Shown in pieces: positions 1 to 12,146 of a DNA stretch of 64,000 nt. This DNA comes from Fragilaria crotonensis (taxonomy: Eukaryota; Bacillariophyta; Fragilariophyceae; Fragilariales; Fragilariaceae), in contig JAKSYS010000052.1 of the NCBI GenBank assembly GCA_022925895.1, positions 95,413 through 159,412 of the forward strand. Reading direction: 5' to 3'. The position numbers were made by a program, and so were the translations under genes. Numbering within the stretch: the stretch's first letter is position 1; each line of letters starts with the position of its first letter. The notes under the pieces are model-generated. The model saw only the letters and a list, made by a program, of their open reading frames with translations. It made no database searches and had not been told where the DNA came from.

Positions 1-628
1 CCAGGGGTCGGTGAAGTTAAACTTTAACTATACTGGACTTACGCTGCCTTCAGCAGTTGCAACTTAGTACTGCGAAGTACGTATGGTGGGTTACTGGTAC
101 TGCAATACGCAATTCTCAGTAACTAGTCACCGGAAATACTTATGTTTTTTAGCCTCCAGTATTCAGTTATTTGTGAATTTCGTAGTTAATTGCAGTTATA
201 CTGCAGACGGTACCAGTGGTGTAGTAGCATAGTAATCATTGCTATACATACGTACAGTACCCGAGTTTTGAGGGATTCTGGTGAGTTCCAACAGAAATCA
301 GGGCATACGTCATCAATATCCACTTAAACTATGTTGCGAACACCAATCATTTCCTACGCATTTCTCTACGTATCCCTAGTACATAATTACTCGGACCCAC
401 GACCAGCCAGTTACCCTTTAACTTAGTTAACCCCGCACTGTCTCAGTAGTATCCTACTGGACGTTGCAGTTTTTAGTTAAGTAAGCAACAAGTTTCAGTA
501 GTTAGTTAAGTCACTCGAGGAGTCACAGTAGTTGGTTAGTTAACTGTCGTGATTTCTTTAAAAGTTGGTCACTGCAGTTAACTAACTGCAGTTAACTGGT
601 GGTCCAGTAACTTATTACCGACCCCTGG
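1..628. mobile_element. Short element with 12-bp terminal inverted repeats (MITE/foldback-like)
   Basis: The first 12 bases (CCAGGGGTCGGT) are the exact reverse complement of 617-628 (ACCGACCCCTGG). The interior holds repeated GTTAGTTAAGT and TTAACTGCAGTTAAC words and no ORF of note. This suggests a non-autonomous foldback or MITE. The left end coincides with the window edge, so a target duplication cannot be checked and the real end may lie further left. Confidence 0.45.
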
Positions 629-979
629 TTTAAACAGTTGGGTTGCTAAAACTCGTTTTAGTAAGACAACAAGACAGACATGTAAAATGATAATGTGTGT
701 CGGTACACTGGCACGTTTGCACGCTCGTCGTCGTCTTAGGCGTATGTACCGTTTTGATGGGCATGCGTTTTATTGTATGACATGCGTTTTCATATGCGTG
801 ATATTCGCAGCTCAATTCGATAATTTAGCGTAGTATACTAACGCTGGACCTTGCGGCATGCAGGCGAGACGAATGCGCTCGTCGGGCTAATTACAACACA
901 TGGTGTGGGCACCGAGGCGGCTCTGCTTGCTCGGGAATGCTAATACACATGCGAACGCTACCCGAAAGGGTGAATCTGA
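629..979. other. Non-coding stretch between the short element and the DIRS-like element
   Basis: No convincing ORF. The sequence holds short repeats of ATGCGTTTT and CGTCGTCGTC type and may contain the 3' end of the adjoining minus-strand retroelement, but no clear terminal repeat was found. Confidence 0.4.
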
Positions 980-2221
980 TTACACAAAATTAGGTATTTC
1001 GCTTGTGTCGTTCACCGCGTCGTTTTGACGGCGGGAGGTGACGGCCAAATTGCGCAGGTAAGTCATGAATGCATTGCTTTTCCACCGCAACAAATACTTG
1101 ATTTCCATCTCACTAAACCCTTTTGAATACAATAGGGTACACGCACCGACGCGTAGTGAGTGACTTGACCATAGACTAAGAGTAGCATGGTGGGTGACAG
1201 GGTCAAGTTTGTACACGGAAGCGGCTGCGTGTCGGAGCGTCGCGTCGATGTCGACTGTTGTGATATTATAGACTGTTCCGTCCGTGCCTCGGTAGACACT
1301 CAAAGGTTGGATTGGCGATGCATTGGTCAGGCGTTTATGCCTCGCAAGTATGCGCATGAAATGCATGACAAAACAGAGGTGGATTGCTGTGGTTTTGGTG
1401 AATAATTTCCACTCTCCGTTTTGGCCATTTTTTTGTTCTTCGAATCGGAGTTTGAGTTTCCCGACTGTGAGCGGGTGAGCCAGTGCTTGCGCGAATGTTA
1501 GGGGGCCTGAATTTTCTGTGAAACATAGAACGTCGGACAGCGTGAACGCGTATGCGTTTTTGAAACGATTCATGTGGAACTTGTTGACGGGCTTGTGGAT
1601 GAGCTGTGTCTGTGCCCATTCAATGCCTCGGCAACCCGCATAAAGGTTACACAGTGTCCAGTTTACCATGGCGGCATTCAGACAACAATCATCCTCATGG
1701 GAACTTGACAGGTTGGCGATGGCGAGATGCATTTCGACCGTAAATGGTTCACGTCGATTTGGGACCATTTCCCATCGTCGTTGTTCGGCGAGTACCTTTG
1801 CGATAGCAGGTGCCAAAGTTGTGTCGGCCGCTGAAACAAACCTGGGGTCAATTGGTCGGAAACGTCCCAAGAACGTTGCAATATCGTGTACGTAACTTGC
1901 AATCGTGCTCGACTTGATAGCACGGCAGTGCAACGTTGATCCCGTCGCCAGGTGAGTTGCATACATTCTTGCCAGTTGGAAATTTGCCCTTTCTTGCGGC
2001 TGGTTTTCGAGAAGCCAATCGTCCGTCATCTTCATATGATAACAGAACAAGAGGTAATGGAGTCGGCGGTTTCGAATCGTCCGAGCGACTTTGGGAGAGG
2101 CGGGCTTGCTTGCCAGTGTACGGTGGACAGCCTGGACACCAGGCATGATAAGAGCTTGGGATGGGGCCGGAAAAAGCAGTAAGACTGCAGCCTCGGCTCC
2201 TTTAGAAAAATCTGTTGGCAT
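980..2221 (-). CDS. Tyrosine recombinase of the DIRS-like element
   Basis: Intact 413-residue ORF from an ATG at 2221. It would cut and rejoin the cDNA intermediate at integration in place of a DDE integrase. The catalytic Arg lies in NLYAGCRGIEWAQ (about residue 195). The C-terminal box has HSLRVGACTLLYSKGF (H-x-x-R), then LLRWKS and the nucleophile candidate Tyr in FMTYLRN (about residue 385). This R...HxxR...Y arrangement is the tyrosine recombinase signature. The N-terminal 60 residues overlap the RNase H ORF in another frame, as is common in DIRS elements. A solitary Crypton recombinase is the alternative, made unlikely by the adjacent RT-RNase H on the same strand. Confidence 0.8.
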   Translation of the reverse strand: MPTDFSKGAEAAVLLLFPAPSQALIMPGVQAVHRTLASKPASPKVARTIRNRRLHYLLFCYHMKMTDDWLLENQPQERANFQLARMYATHLATGSTLHCRAIKSSTIASYVHDIATFLGRFRPIDPRFVSAADTTLAPAIAKVLAEQRRWEMVPNRREPFTVEMHLAIANLSSSHEDDCCLNAAMVNWTLCNLYAGCRGIEWAQTQLIHKPVNKFHMNRFKNAYAFTLSDVLCFTENSGPLTFAQALAHPLTVGKLKLRFEEQKNGQNGEWKLFTKTTAIHLCFVMHFMRILARHKRLTNASPIQPLSVYRGTDGTVYNITTVDIDATLRHAAASVYKLDPVTHHATLSLWSSHSLRVGACTLLYSKGFSEMEIKYLLRWKSNAFMTYLRNLAVTSRRQNDAVNDTSEIPNFV

Positions 2222-4906
2222 CGGGCAATGTGAGTGATGGGATCGGGGAAGGGTCGCGAGATAAAATCAGCGAGGTCGTTATCGGTTCCCGCGATGTGGG
2301 TACAATCAACTGTGAGCTCGGTTCGCTCGATCATGTCAGCATATATACTGACGAAAAGTTGCCCTCTCTCTGATTTTGCCGACGCTTTGTGTGCCCAGTT
2401 ACACGATGGCGAGTTGTCAGACCGAATCAAAAGCTTGTGGAGGGGGCGGATATATTGTCCGTCAAATTGGAATCCGTTTTCGTGCCTCGTGATCGCTGCA
2501 GCGAGTTGGATTAAGGCAACAATAAACTCGAGGACGTTGATATGGACCTGTCCGCTTTGGAATCGTTGGCGGGTTTGTTCCGAACACACTATATCGAACC
2601 AATAACAGAGTTCGTGGCAGTACGCTCCGCCTCCGATCCCACACGCATCGCCAAGGCTAGTGAACTGCGCGTCGCGAGGGATTACGTGCCCGATATTAAT
2701 GGACCATGGCCGGTTCTTGTCAGCTAAAAGGGATCGAAGGTTTTGGAGTTTGAAGCGGGCTGACGCAGGAACTGGGAGAATTGTTTTCGTTTGCCATATG
2801 AGTGCAGCCATGTCTCGAGCAATCAGTGAGTCCAGGCGATGATGCAAGTGCTGTGGGAGTTGTTGGGACAGGTACTTGCGTTTGGATTGGCGCGAGTAGT
2901 ACCCCTTTACTTTGTGGTATTGTTCCCGAATGGTTCGGCGCAATGCGTTTTGAAATCCAAAGAACATTGCACGACCTTTTCTGTTTGCTCGAGATGCATC
3001 GGCAAGTGTCCCATGCAATTTGGCAGCTTCGACTAGAGTGCATGATGTTTTTGTGCTCCAATCCTCGAGTGTTACCAGAATTGCTTCCCTCTTGTCATCG
3101 GGAAGTGCAAATGTGAGGTCGCGGTATTGAAATCCCACCTGACCACTCTCCTTATGTGCCCATGAACAGTTGCAAATTTGTCCCACGATATTGGGTCGGG
3201 GATTCTTCCATCGGGATATCCCAGGATTTCATACAAGGCTATAACGCTTGCTGCTGCCGCGAGAGGCATGAAGTCAGATATGTCACCGTACATATTGTCA
3301 TCAACGTGGTGGTCGTATGTTGGCGCCCGACGGCCCCCATTCTCGTCCATAACTCCTGTATTTATGGAGTCTGGGATTGCTATAGCAAATGCGGCTTTCT
3401 CGGCCTCGGTTGCTGGGGGGGGCAAACTTGAATGTTGGGAGGTACTTCCTTGCTTGTTCTTGGGCCATGTCCGGCTGGTGGAGCCAGTAGTGTTGCGCGA
3501 GTTGTTGGCGGGCCCTCGCAATTGGTTCCCAGTTGGAGGGGCTTGTGTTGTCACCGAAGGTAAGTCCTGTGTTCATGACCAATGTGTGATTGGAAATGGA
3601 ACTGTGCATTGCAACTAACTGGGGGTGATATTTTAGACGTGGGAATGCACATTGAACGTCGTCATCACCAGTATGGCGGTCATGAGTTGGATAAGTGATG
3701 GCAAGATTCCATTGCCACACGCAGAAGTTCAAAAATGACTTGGCAAAATGGAGTTGCGGCTCATTCTTTTTGCTCGTCCAATCATTAATGGCCATTGCTC
3801 CTGGCCAAGGTCGGAAGCTGCTGTCGGACAACGGTCTAGGCTTTCGTCTGGGATGAAGGACGTCGACGAGACCTTGTGGCGACAAGTGAGCATCTAATGC
3901 GAAGTGGATGAGTTGCGGGTCCATAATTAGGTGAGTCCCCGTTTGTTTTGCTTCACAATCGTTGAGGCATACACTTGTTGGTTATTCGTCACGGATTTAT
4001 GATTGCCGTATTGCAGATACGCTTGGAAGTTCTCTTCCGTCGCTGACGAATTACACCGTGCTGGTGCTCCCAGCAAAAGTATACGACTTACGTCAGCATA
4101 GATGTCAGGGTCGACAATCAACTTAAGTTTTGCGAGGATTGCGGGGATGTCAAGGTGTGCGTTAACATGTGGCCCTCCGATCCATCGCACCATTGTCGCT
4201 ACATCTCCGTTAAAGTGAAGTAGACATGCCGACGTCATTGACTTCCAATCGGTACGAATGGTTGTTGTTGATTCCCAATCCTCTTGGAATCCTTGCAAAG
4301 GTAAGAAGTCGACGGCGTCGTATTTCTTTCGCATCATCTGGAGCTGTCGCACTCGCCGAGATGCCTTTTCGAGGTACTTTGTGGCACGGCACGATAAAAA
4401 CCACTTTTTAAAACAGGTAGCAAGACATGACGAAAACATTTTTGCGCGTAAAAGGAATGAGTGAGGGAGTCCTTACCAAAGGGTTGGGCGAGTTGAATTT
4501 GCACATTTGACGGAAGGGCAACTTTGGCAAAGGTGTCCAAACGTTTTGACGTCAGCTTGCCTTGCGTCCAGTTGTCGCTTAAGTTTGTGAGGCACAGAGC
4601 CTCGTTAACAATGCCTGTTGAATCGAGAGTCGGTGTCATAGTCTGCAAATATTCGGACGTGACCGGTACTGCGTCTTCGCTGGCAGTATTGGTCGCGGCG
4701 CTTCGATCCGAATGGGGCATTGTGTTCGAGCCGGTGGAGCTTGGATCTGGGCCAATTTTCGTCACATTTTGGTGGATTGGGGGTTTTCCCCCCGCATCCG
4801 ACCATAACATGGTGGTGAGTGGACAATCCTTTCGTACAGCACGTTCGTCGGCAAGGGAGTTCTGTGGTGTGCGATTGTATGTTCTTGATGTTGGTGGTAT
4901 CTGCAA
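2032..4906 (-). pseudogene. Reverse transcriptase-RNase H of the DIRS-like element, frameshifted
   Basis: The path runs through frames 4906-4334, 4439-3927, 3924-3301, 3554-3072 and 3186-2032. RT signatures are visible in order: motif A as DDDVQCAFPRLKYHP, a GLTFGD...NWEPIARARQQ segment matching motif B, and the catalytic HHVDDNMYGD (xxDD, motif C). RNase H follows, with SLGDACGIGGGAY, LEFIVALIQLAA, IRSDNSPSCNWAHK and GTDNDLADFISR carrying the expected acidic residues. Frames 3924 and 3186 are the same, with an excursion between a C8 run (minus strand) near 3420 and a point near 3150. All catalytic residues remain, which suggests a young copy or consensus indels more than an old relic. Confidence 0.75.
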
Positions 4907-5342
4907 GCGGAAATTAGGGACGAAGAAAACAGGTACTATATAATTGCGGTTAGTTATACTTGGAGGAGGCAGTTAAGCAGGGAGATTGGTTGCTGCGCGA
5001 GGGCCCGAACGGACATTACCTGGTGGGTTGGCCCAGTTGGCCGCGTCTGCGTGCCATGAAACAAGATTGTGGTTGGACACCCATTCTTTCAATTTATCTT
5101 TCAAGTCTCGGGAACTTGGGTTAGTTGGTTGGGGAAGTGATAGAAGGCGCATGTTGGAATGGTGCAGCTGCGACCTTCAAAAGCACTTCTGCAACAGAGG
5201 ATTGTGAATTGGTTTGCACGAGTCGGGTGAGGGAAAATTGCACCCGGGTGGGGTAACTTTGTGGTGCCGGCGATGTATGAACGAAGACAGTTTTCCCGGC
5301 AGAGAGGCTGCTGCGGTTGGACTTCCGTTCGGGGTCACGCGG

Positions 5343-7421
5343 TTAGTCGGCTGAGGAAGATCCTGAGTTATGATTGCCTCCACCTGTTGTGGCAAACGGA
5401 CGGTTACGTGCGGATGACGAGGAATTCGAATAAGCATCCTGTCCTGCTTCTCGTTTCTTCTTGTCCTTTTCATCTTTTGTCGGTTCCGGCAGAAAAAGCT
5501 TGTAGATGACGGATACATCTTTGTACGTTCCTGCGGATGCTGCCAGCACGGTCAACGTGAATCTGCTTCGAAGTTCGTTTGCTTGGTTCTGTGCCATGGA
5601 AAAAATAAGTGGGGATATGTCATTTCCTGCTTTCACGGCTGCCTTGTAACTTGTCTTTCTTGCTTCTGAAACAAAACCAGCGATGATTGATTGGACGTCC
5701 TGACCGATATTGAACATAACTTCTTTGATGTTGCGGTGGCGACTGGTGAACCCTTTGCCGTCGCCTGACCATAGTATCTGGACGTATTGGGCAATCTCTG
5801 TCCAAATTAAGGGCGGGTTGGCACGGTCAAAGTCGATGATTACACTCATGAGACCATAAAAATTGCCAATCATCTCGTGTATATCCGATATGGATCCCAT
5901 ACATCCCGAGTGGTAAAGCTCTGTGGTCTTTGCTTGGAGGCGGCTTCTGTCTTCTTCGACTTGCTCTTGTTGGGTCAATTGGAGTTCTCCTTGCTGGCGC
6001 GTGATATATGCTGTCGTCCATGTTCGTGGCGGAGCAAGATGGTGGATGCCGAAGTTTGTTTTGATACCTTCTGGGTTCAGCACTGTGTGCTGGTACTCCC
6101 ACTGACCGGTTCGAGTGCCGCGGTGAGAGGCTGGTCGAACATGCGGAATAAGTTGCTCGCGGATGCGAAATGATTGTCTTGCATGCTGAGTTCCGCCGCC
6201 ATGGTTTCGACAGCTTCATGCATAGCTTTTGTCGCCTTGGAATTTTTGTTCGCCGCCACGACAGGCACAAACAAGGGGTGGAGGGTTGCATGGACAAACA
6301 TTTTAGATGCGGTGCCATCTTCTCCGAAAACGTCGCGAACGGAGCCAAACAAGATCCCGTAGAAACGTTTTGCATCTTCGGCTTCTGACGCTTTTTCACG
6401 CTCCGTTCCAGTGAGTGTCTTAGAAGATGAATCGCTGATAGCCTTCGCCAATCCTTCGAGCAATACATTCATTTCCGACTGCGGTGGGTTCATTACTCCT
6501 GTGGGAATTGCTGCGAGGTACTGGTTGGCGGGGTTTGTTTGGAATGGGAGTTGCGGTGGTGCCGCATTAGCAGGTGGGTTTGCCACAATGATCTTTGCCC
6601 CATACATAAGCAACAGTTTCTCTTTTCTTCAAGAAAATGCTTAGTGACTGTATGGTACAGTTCGTCTTCTGGTTGAGGTAAGTAACGATCGTTGTAAAAT
6701 GCGACACCAATTTGCAATTCTCGTTGGTGAATTCTGCTTTCTCAAGGCTTTCATAGTGAAAAAGGACATCCCGGGCTTGGAGAGAACAGTTGTCGAGCTT
6801 TCTGATGCCATACCTCATCGCTTCATACCAGATGGCTGTCATACTAGCGACGGGGACGGATGGAATGGCTTCTGTGTCATCGATAGACGTGCTAGAGCTA
6901 AACTCCGCGCATGCCTTCGCACCGCTTGGTACTGGGAGGACTTTTGGAACCGCGACGAAGCATGGTTCCTTGGTAGGGACGTTCAGTTCGATACCGATAC
7001 GCTCAGGGCCGGTTGCCAATACAACGAAGTCTTGCTCGTCGCCTGGAGGCGCGTCTTCCTCGAGTGGGTTTGACTCTGACGTTGGGAGCTGGAAAGCATT
7101 GGCTTCGGCGCGAGTCTCGCAGATACTCAATACGTCACCCCGCACATCTTTCATCCGAATAGTGACTGGGCATGGGAAATCCATAGAGTCGCCGAGACTC
7201 CCAGCAAATACCTCCTCGCCGTTTCGACCTTGGGCTGGGAAAGGGCAAGACAAGACGGCCATCTTTTTGGAAGCATGCAAGATAAAAGCAAATTGCTTCA
7301 CAACACCAGTGTCGCATAGGGTTGCGAAACGGGTGAGAGTTGGGCAGGTTTTAGCAAAGGTTGCGTTGACCCTGTCTGCATGCGCCTGGTTTAGCGTGGT
7401 TGCGTTGGCAAAGCTGACCAT
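5343..7421 (-). pseudogene. Gag-like region of the DIRS-like element, frameshifted
   Basis: Three overlapping minus-strand frames join into one long reading path: 7421-6567, then 6613-6077, then 6083-5343. The first and last are in the same frame, so two compensating single-base shifts near 6615 and 6100 are enough to explain the breaks. The protein has no recognisable enzyme motif. It has an Ala/Pro/Asn-rich segment in the middle, and its C-terminus is Lys/Glu-rich and then Ser/Asn/Gly-rich. Assignment as gag rests on position upstream of the RT; homology was not recognised. Confidence 0.5.
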
Positions 7422-9466
7422 CTTGGCTGAGTTGGCTGCTTGGAGTGCGAGGTCACGGAACGAAGGGTCCGTAGATGGGGTTGTAGAGGCATCGTGGAGT
7501 TGAGAGTTACTGTGTAAAGGCTTATCGATGAATTCGACGGATTGTAATCCTTAAATTAAAATGTTAGAAATAAGGAAGTCAGTCCCTCTAGTACACCACA
7601 AGCTAAGCTGTACAGCTTAATAAATGCTCATTTGAGTAACACTTTGGGAAAGGCCAATAAATTCGTTGTTGTGAATGACTGACAGGTTTTGTGTTGCATC
7701 TACTGTCAGACACATTTCATGTCTATGTACCATCATACAGTTCATACCCATAAGTTCTTGAAAAGGGTAATTAGTTTTTAGTCACACGATCGGCATCTTT
7801 CAGATGCAAGTAGGGATAACTTTGTATTGGGTAAAATTGGTTATTGATTTAACTTACGATATACGGTACTGTGTTTTATAAAGACGCGGTCTGACACGAA
7901 AGTGTGACCAAGGTTTTTATGATTTTAGTGATTCGGAATTTTATATACCGGTTCCGAGTTATGACAAATTAGGCGCGTTGATTTCTCTAAACAGTGAGAT
8001 TGAGTGATAAGGTGGTTCTACTGGGTCATTGCAAATTACTTAGAGATCCTGAGGCAATATAAATATCGGTATCTTTACATGCATTACATGGCAAATGGTA
8101 CGTAGTTAGAGTTGGATAGGTAAGTCATATCAAATATGGGAAAGATCGGCGTCGACATCACGCAATACGAACGATGAGCGACAAGTGTATGGTTGTTTAT
8201 CGCTTTTTGGGATTGTTAATCAAACATCGTTCTCTTGCAGTTCGTTCGGCTGCGTTTGTTTACTGCCTCTCGACAAATCTCTAGTGGTTAGAAGAGATTG
8301 GTGTAGTGCGTGCATTCATTAGTAATCATTGGTCAAAAAAGGGGCGCGCGCCGTTGAACAGAGATGTGAATGCGATAGCCACCAAATGAATTCCGGATTA
8401 TTCGTAGTACAAGGCATTCGTTAGGGTAATTGCTAGCATCGGATCATGATAATGAAGATTATCTGATTTGCTTGATTAGTAGCCATGATCATTGAAAAGA
8501 AAGGGAAATAGCCGCGCTCCATTGACCGTACATGATGGGTACAATGGTTTGCGAATGGGTGCTGGTCCTCTCGAGGTACCAGACATCCAAAAAAGGTAAT
8601 CGCCAATTATTGGATCGTAAAAGATCTCAATTATTGGAGTCGAATGGTTAACGCGATTCACGGTTATCATTGACATGGGGTAGAACTGCACGCGCGCCAT
8701 TGGCCAAAAGTGACAGGCACAATGGTTTGCGAAATTAGAGATGTTGGACCACTCTTAGTCTCAAACATCTGGATAACAGGGTATTACAAATGACGTTGGC
8801 GTCATGACATTGTTGTGAAACTAGCAAAAAGTACATCGGCAGATATCGCATCACCGATGTATTCAAATCGCTCATTTGCAAAACAAGTGAGTGATTTCCA
8901 TCAGGGAACAAGTTGTTTGCCCTCGACCGCGCTGCGGTCGAATGTCCTAGGGCCGTCAGTATGTCATTTACGTAACGACGAATGTTAGATAGACACTTGG
9001 GTACTGCAATAGAAGGGAGTAGCTTACTCGTCTACTGTTGCATTGGCTTAGTGTCTTATCTGCAATTAACCGGTGTCGTCAACTGTACGACGTGTATCAT
9101 AGGCATGTACAACGTGTATCAAGTGGAATAGATACCACACTTCTCACACTTATCTGATTCGCACACACAGGGGGCACGAGCGCTGAGTCATGCATTTTGT
9201 CTCACTGCTGATGTGAACATCTGTGTACAGGTACCAGGTACTGCCCTCGTCTGCGCTGTTCACAACCACTCAGCATAACAGTTATATATACTCGAATATT
9301 TCTATATTTCTGTGTTTATCACGAACATCACGATGATTCGAGGTGTTTTTTAGAGAGCTCATGTTTTAAGTTTCTCCCAAACTGCACTCCTATATGGGTT
9401 CGATAAAGTGACGCTATATTGAATCACTCAAATCAACAAGTGAAGGTTTGCAATCAATCTTGCAAT
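7422..9466. other. Intergenic region upstream of the carotenoid oxygenase
   Basis: About 2 kb without a supportable gene. It is AT-rich near 7560-8100, contains a diverged repeat (separate entry) at 8336-8760, and probably includes the 5' end of the DIRS-like element and the promoter of the downstream oxygenase. No TATA-type signal was clear enough to mark. Confidence 0.5.
8336..8760. repeat. Diverged tandem repeat, three units of about 175 bp
   Basis: The core GCGCGCC(G/A)TTG recurs near 8343 and 8692, with the variant CGCGCTCCATTG near 8514. The last two units also share ACAATGGTTTGCGAA followed by a conserved GGACC/GGTCC and CATC(C/T)GGA-type segment. The units are strongly diverged, so this is an old local duplication. 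No ORF is conserved between the copies. Confidence 0.5.
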
Positions 9467-11082
9467 ATGACCGAAGGCAAAGAAGCTACGAGAACCGAAA
9501 AGAGAAGCAACTACGTTGGCATTGCAGCTTTCTGTGGCTTGCTGTCCATTGCAGTGTCCAGAATCTCGCTGCTGACGGTTGTCGATTCCGTCGATGATTT
9601 CAACTCTGCTGCAGCGTCCGAAGGAGCATTTGGCGACAAACCCCTACCTGAATGGCAATTTTGCACCAGTCGCCGAGGAGTACATTGGTGTCCCCGTTGA
9701 TGTGGCCGAAGGCGCCATCCCTGTCGACTTGGAAGGCATGTTCGTGCGCACAGGACCCAATCCTTTGCCAGGCTGGACCAAGCGATATCACTGGTTCGAT
9801 GGTCATGGCATGCTCCACAACCTTCGGTTCAAAGGTGGCAAGGCCACGTACTCCAATCAATTCATCCACACGCCTCGCTATGTCACTGAAAAGAATTACT
9901 CCAAAGACTACTTACGTTTCGGAGAATTGATCGGAATCACTGGGCTCCTCAAGGCTGTTCTTGTCGAACCAGTCAAGACGAAGGCTCATGGGATGAACGC
10001 ACTGACAAGTGGCCCTGCCAATACCGATACTGTCATGTTCAACAATCGTTTCTACTTGCTGAACGAAGGGAATCTTCCATTCGAAGCCAACCTGAATGAC
10101 GATGGGAGCATTGAGAGTCTCGTTCTCAACGTTTGGGGTGTCCTCGACTACCCCGTGTCGGCACACCCCAAGGTGGACTTTGCAACGAACTCATTGCTTT
10201 TTCATTCGTATGCTGCCGATCCTCAGCTGATGAAGGAACACGGTGCGTTTAAGGTTGGCGAACTGTTGGCGAATGGGACCGTACGGAACTATCGGGGCAT
10301 CCAGAAGAACCACACGAGCTTTGCTCACGACATGATGATTACGGAGAATTGGATGGTACTGTACGACTCATCTGTCCACTTCGATATCACCAAGATATTT
10401 GAAGGCAAGAATGTTTTTACTTGGAAGGAGCATTCCAACTTGGAGATCCTTCTTGTGAGTCGCCTCACGGGTGAAATCACGACCTTTGATGTGGGATCAC
10501 CGCACGTAATGATCCACCCTGTCAATGCATGGGAGGAAAGTGATGGAACAGTCGTGATGTGGGCTCCGCTAGGCGATCATATGGAGCTGGAGCTGGATTC
10601 AGGTACGAACTTTTACTTCATGAGCGAACTGAGAATGAACCCAACAACAGGATCAGTCAGCGTCGAACGTATCGATACGGAGCATAATCAAGAGTTTTGC
10701 AACGTCCGCAGGGATTTCTACGGAAGATTCGCACGATACGGAGTCGCTGGTATCTTGGATGCCGAGACCCAAGATGGAGTGTTCCGAGGGTTCATAATTT
10801 GGGATATGCTTGAAAGAAGGCCATCAAGATAGTTAATTATGCCAAGGATGAGTTTGGCGGCGAGCCCGTATTGCTCGCCAAGCCAAATACAACCGATTCT
10901 CGCGATTTCTACGTTGAAACTTCCTTTACAACAATGCAAACGGGAAGAGCTCGTTCGTATTGTATGATGAAGAAGCACTTGTGTTGAGGTTGGATATGCC
11001 GCATCGTGTCCCGTTTGGATTCCACGGAAAGTGGATTCCTGAAGAAGTGCTCCAAAGTCATATTGCAAGCAGAATGCATTAA
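9467..11082 (+). CDS. Carotenoid cleavage dioxygenase (RPE65/CCD family)
   Basis: Iron-dependent oxygenase that cleaves a double bond of carotenoids or apocarotenoids. Family landmarks are present in order: NPYLNGNFAPV near the N-terminus, the EGMFVRTGPNP box, and four iron-binding His candidates in SAHPKVD, SFAHDMM, MIHPVNAWE and, near the C-terminus, PFGFHGKWI. The first ATG at 9467 precedes a hydrophobic stretch (about residues 17-43) that could be a membrane or targeting segment. The main frame is 9579-10,832. Single-base shifts are needed near 9641-9644 (a C4 run that reads through if it were C3), near 10,820 and near 10,930 to reach the conserved C-terminus and the stop at 11,082. Substrate specificity cannot be read from the sequence. 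Confidence 0.85.
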
Positions 11083-12146
11083 AAGAGGAAACGAATGATA
11101 TTATCTTGTAGAGACAATCCACCGAACTGGTTATTGCTCGGCTGACTATGATCTCTCATTGAGTAGACCAGCGGCATGTATTAAGACTATGAAGCCATTG
11201 CTATTCTAGATTGAACTAACATAGCCAGGTTTCCTTCACACCAGAATGAACACGTAGTTTAGTTCATCGTCGAAATGTGGATGCTTGATGTCTCATGTCA
11301 AATAGGGACAGTCGGCAGTTGGCAGCTGGCAGCTGGCCTTTGGACTTGACCTGCGTCCAAGAGTCCACGAAACAAAAGAATGTAGTGCAGTACTTTAGTA
11401 TATCCTGTTCGTTTGTCGAGCTGTTTTAGTGAAATACATCAACCTACTGGTAGTTGCTTTCATGTATAATGATCAATGATACACAGTAATAGTCCGCGCA
11501 GTCCGTCCGTGCGTGCACGATAGTGCTCCCATGGTGCCATGTGCCATACCTTTCAAGGCGAAAATGTGAGGAGACAGAGATGCGATGGGAGGTTATAGTG
11601 TCTGTCTGTTGGAATGTGCGCCTATATCGTGGCACGTGGCATACGCTATACTCCGCATATCCGTATATTGTATAGAGTGTACGACGGTATGCAATTCAGA
11701 GACGAGAAATTCTGAAAACATCAAACCCATGGGTACAAGTACTATGTACCCACGTCCTACTTGTACCCAAACCCACCCAAACCCAGTTGGCAGTACTGGA
11801 CTACATGGTTCTACTACTACCGGTAGCAAACATCTACTGTCATTTTTTGCTATGATTTGCCGGCCCACCCAGACCCCCAACCATGAAATCCTGAGCTCAC
11901 CCAAAACCCACCCTTAACCCAATGGGTTTGGGTGGGCCATGGGTTTGGGTGGGCTGGGTTTGCAATTCCCGTCTCTATGCAATATATATATACTGCGTAC
12001 TGCGTACTGCGTGCAATACCTTGGATGCGGATCGGAGAGATCGGCGTTCGCGGAAGTGTGGGCAAACGTCAATCCAAAGTCATCATCAAATTATCGAATA
12101 CACAAGATTCAACCTGCACGTATTCTGATAGCTATAGTCTGTGAAC
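11083..12146. other. Intergenic region with an embedded hAT-like MITE
   Basis: No gene seen. The region contains a GCAGTTGGCAGCTGGCAGCTGG short repeat near 11,313, the MITE at 11,697-11,976, and TACTGCG triplets near 11,990-12,010. Confidence 0.5.
11697..11976. mobile_element. hAT-like MITE with CCCAAACCCACC tracts
   Basis: The left end CAGAGACGAGAAATT pairs imperfectly with the right end AATTCCCGTCTCT, and the element is flanked by near-identical 8-bp duplications (ATGCAATT at 11,689 and ATGCAATA at 11,977). An 8-bp duplication and a CAGAG terminus are typical of hAT elements. The interior carries inverted tracts of CCCAAACCCACC (left) and GGGTTTGGGTGGG (right) that could fold into a long hairpin. 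No coding capacity. Confidence 0.5.

Larger units (their letters stand above)
980..7421 (-). mobile_element. DIRS-like tyrosine-recombinase retrotransposon, frame-broken
   Basis: Read on the minus strand the order is gag-like region (7421-5343), reverse transcriptase and RNase H (about 4906-2032) and tyrosine recombinase (2221-980). RT plus RNase H followed by a tyrosine recombinase instead of an integrase is the DIRS-group layout. A DIRS-type methyltransferase domain was not seen. Neither inverted termini nor an internal complementary region could be located, so the outer limits are those of the ORFs only. At least five frame changes break the coding regions, one at an eight-base C run (minus strand) near 3415-3422. 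Confidence 0.75.

Noticed and set aside
6790-7503. Plus-strand 237-codon ORF
   Set aside because: Antisense to the gag-like region of the DIRS-like element, with no recognisable domain.
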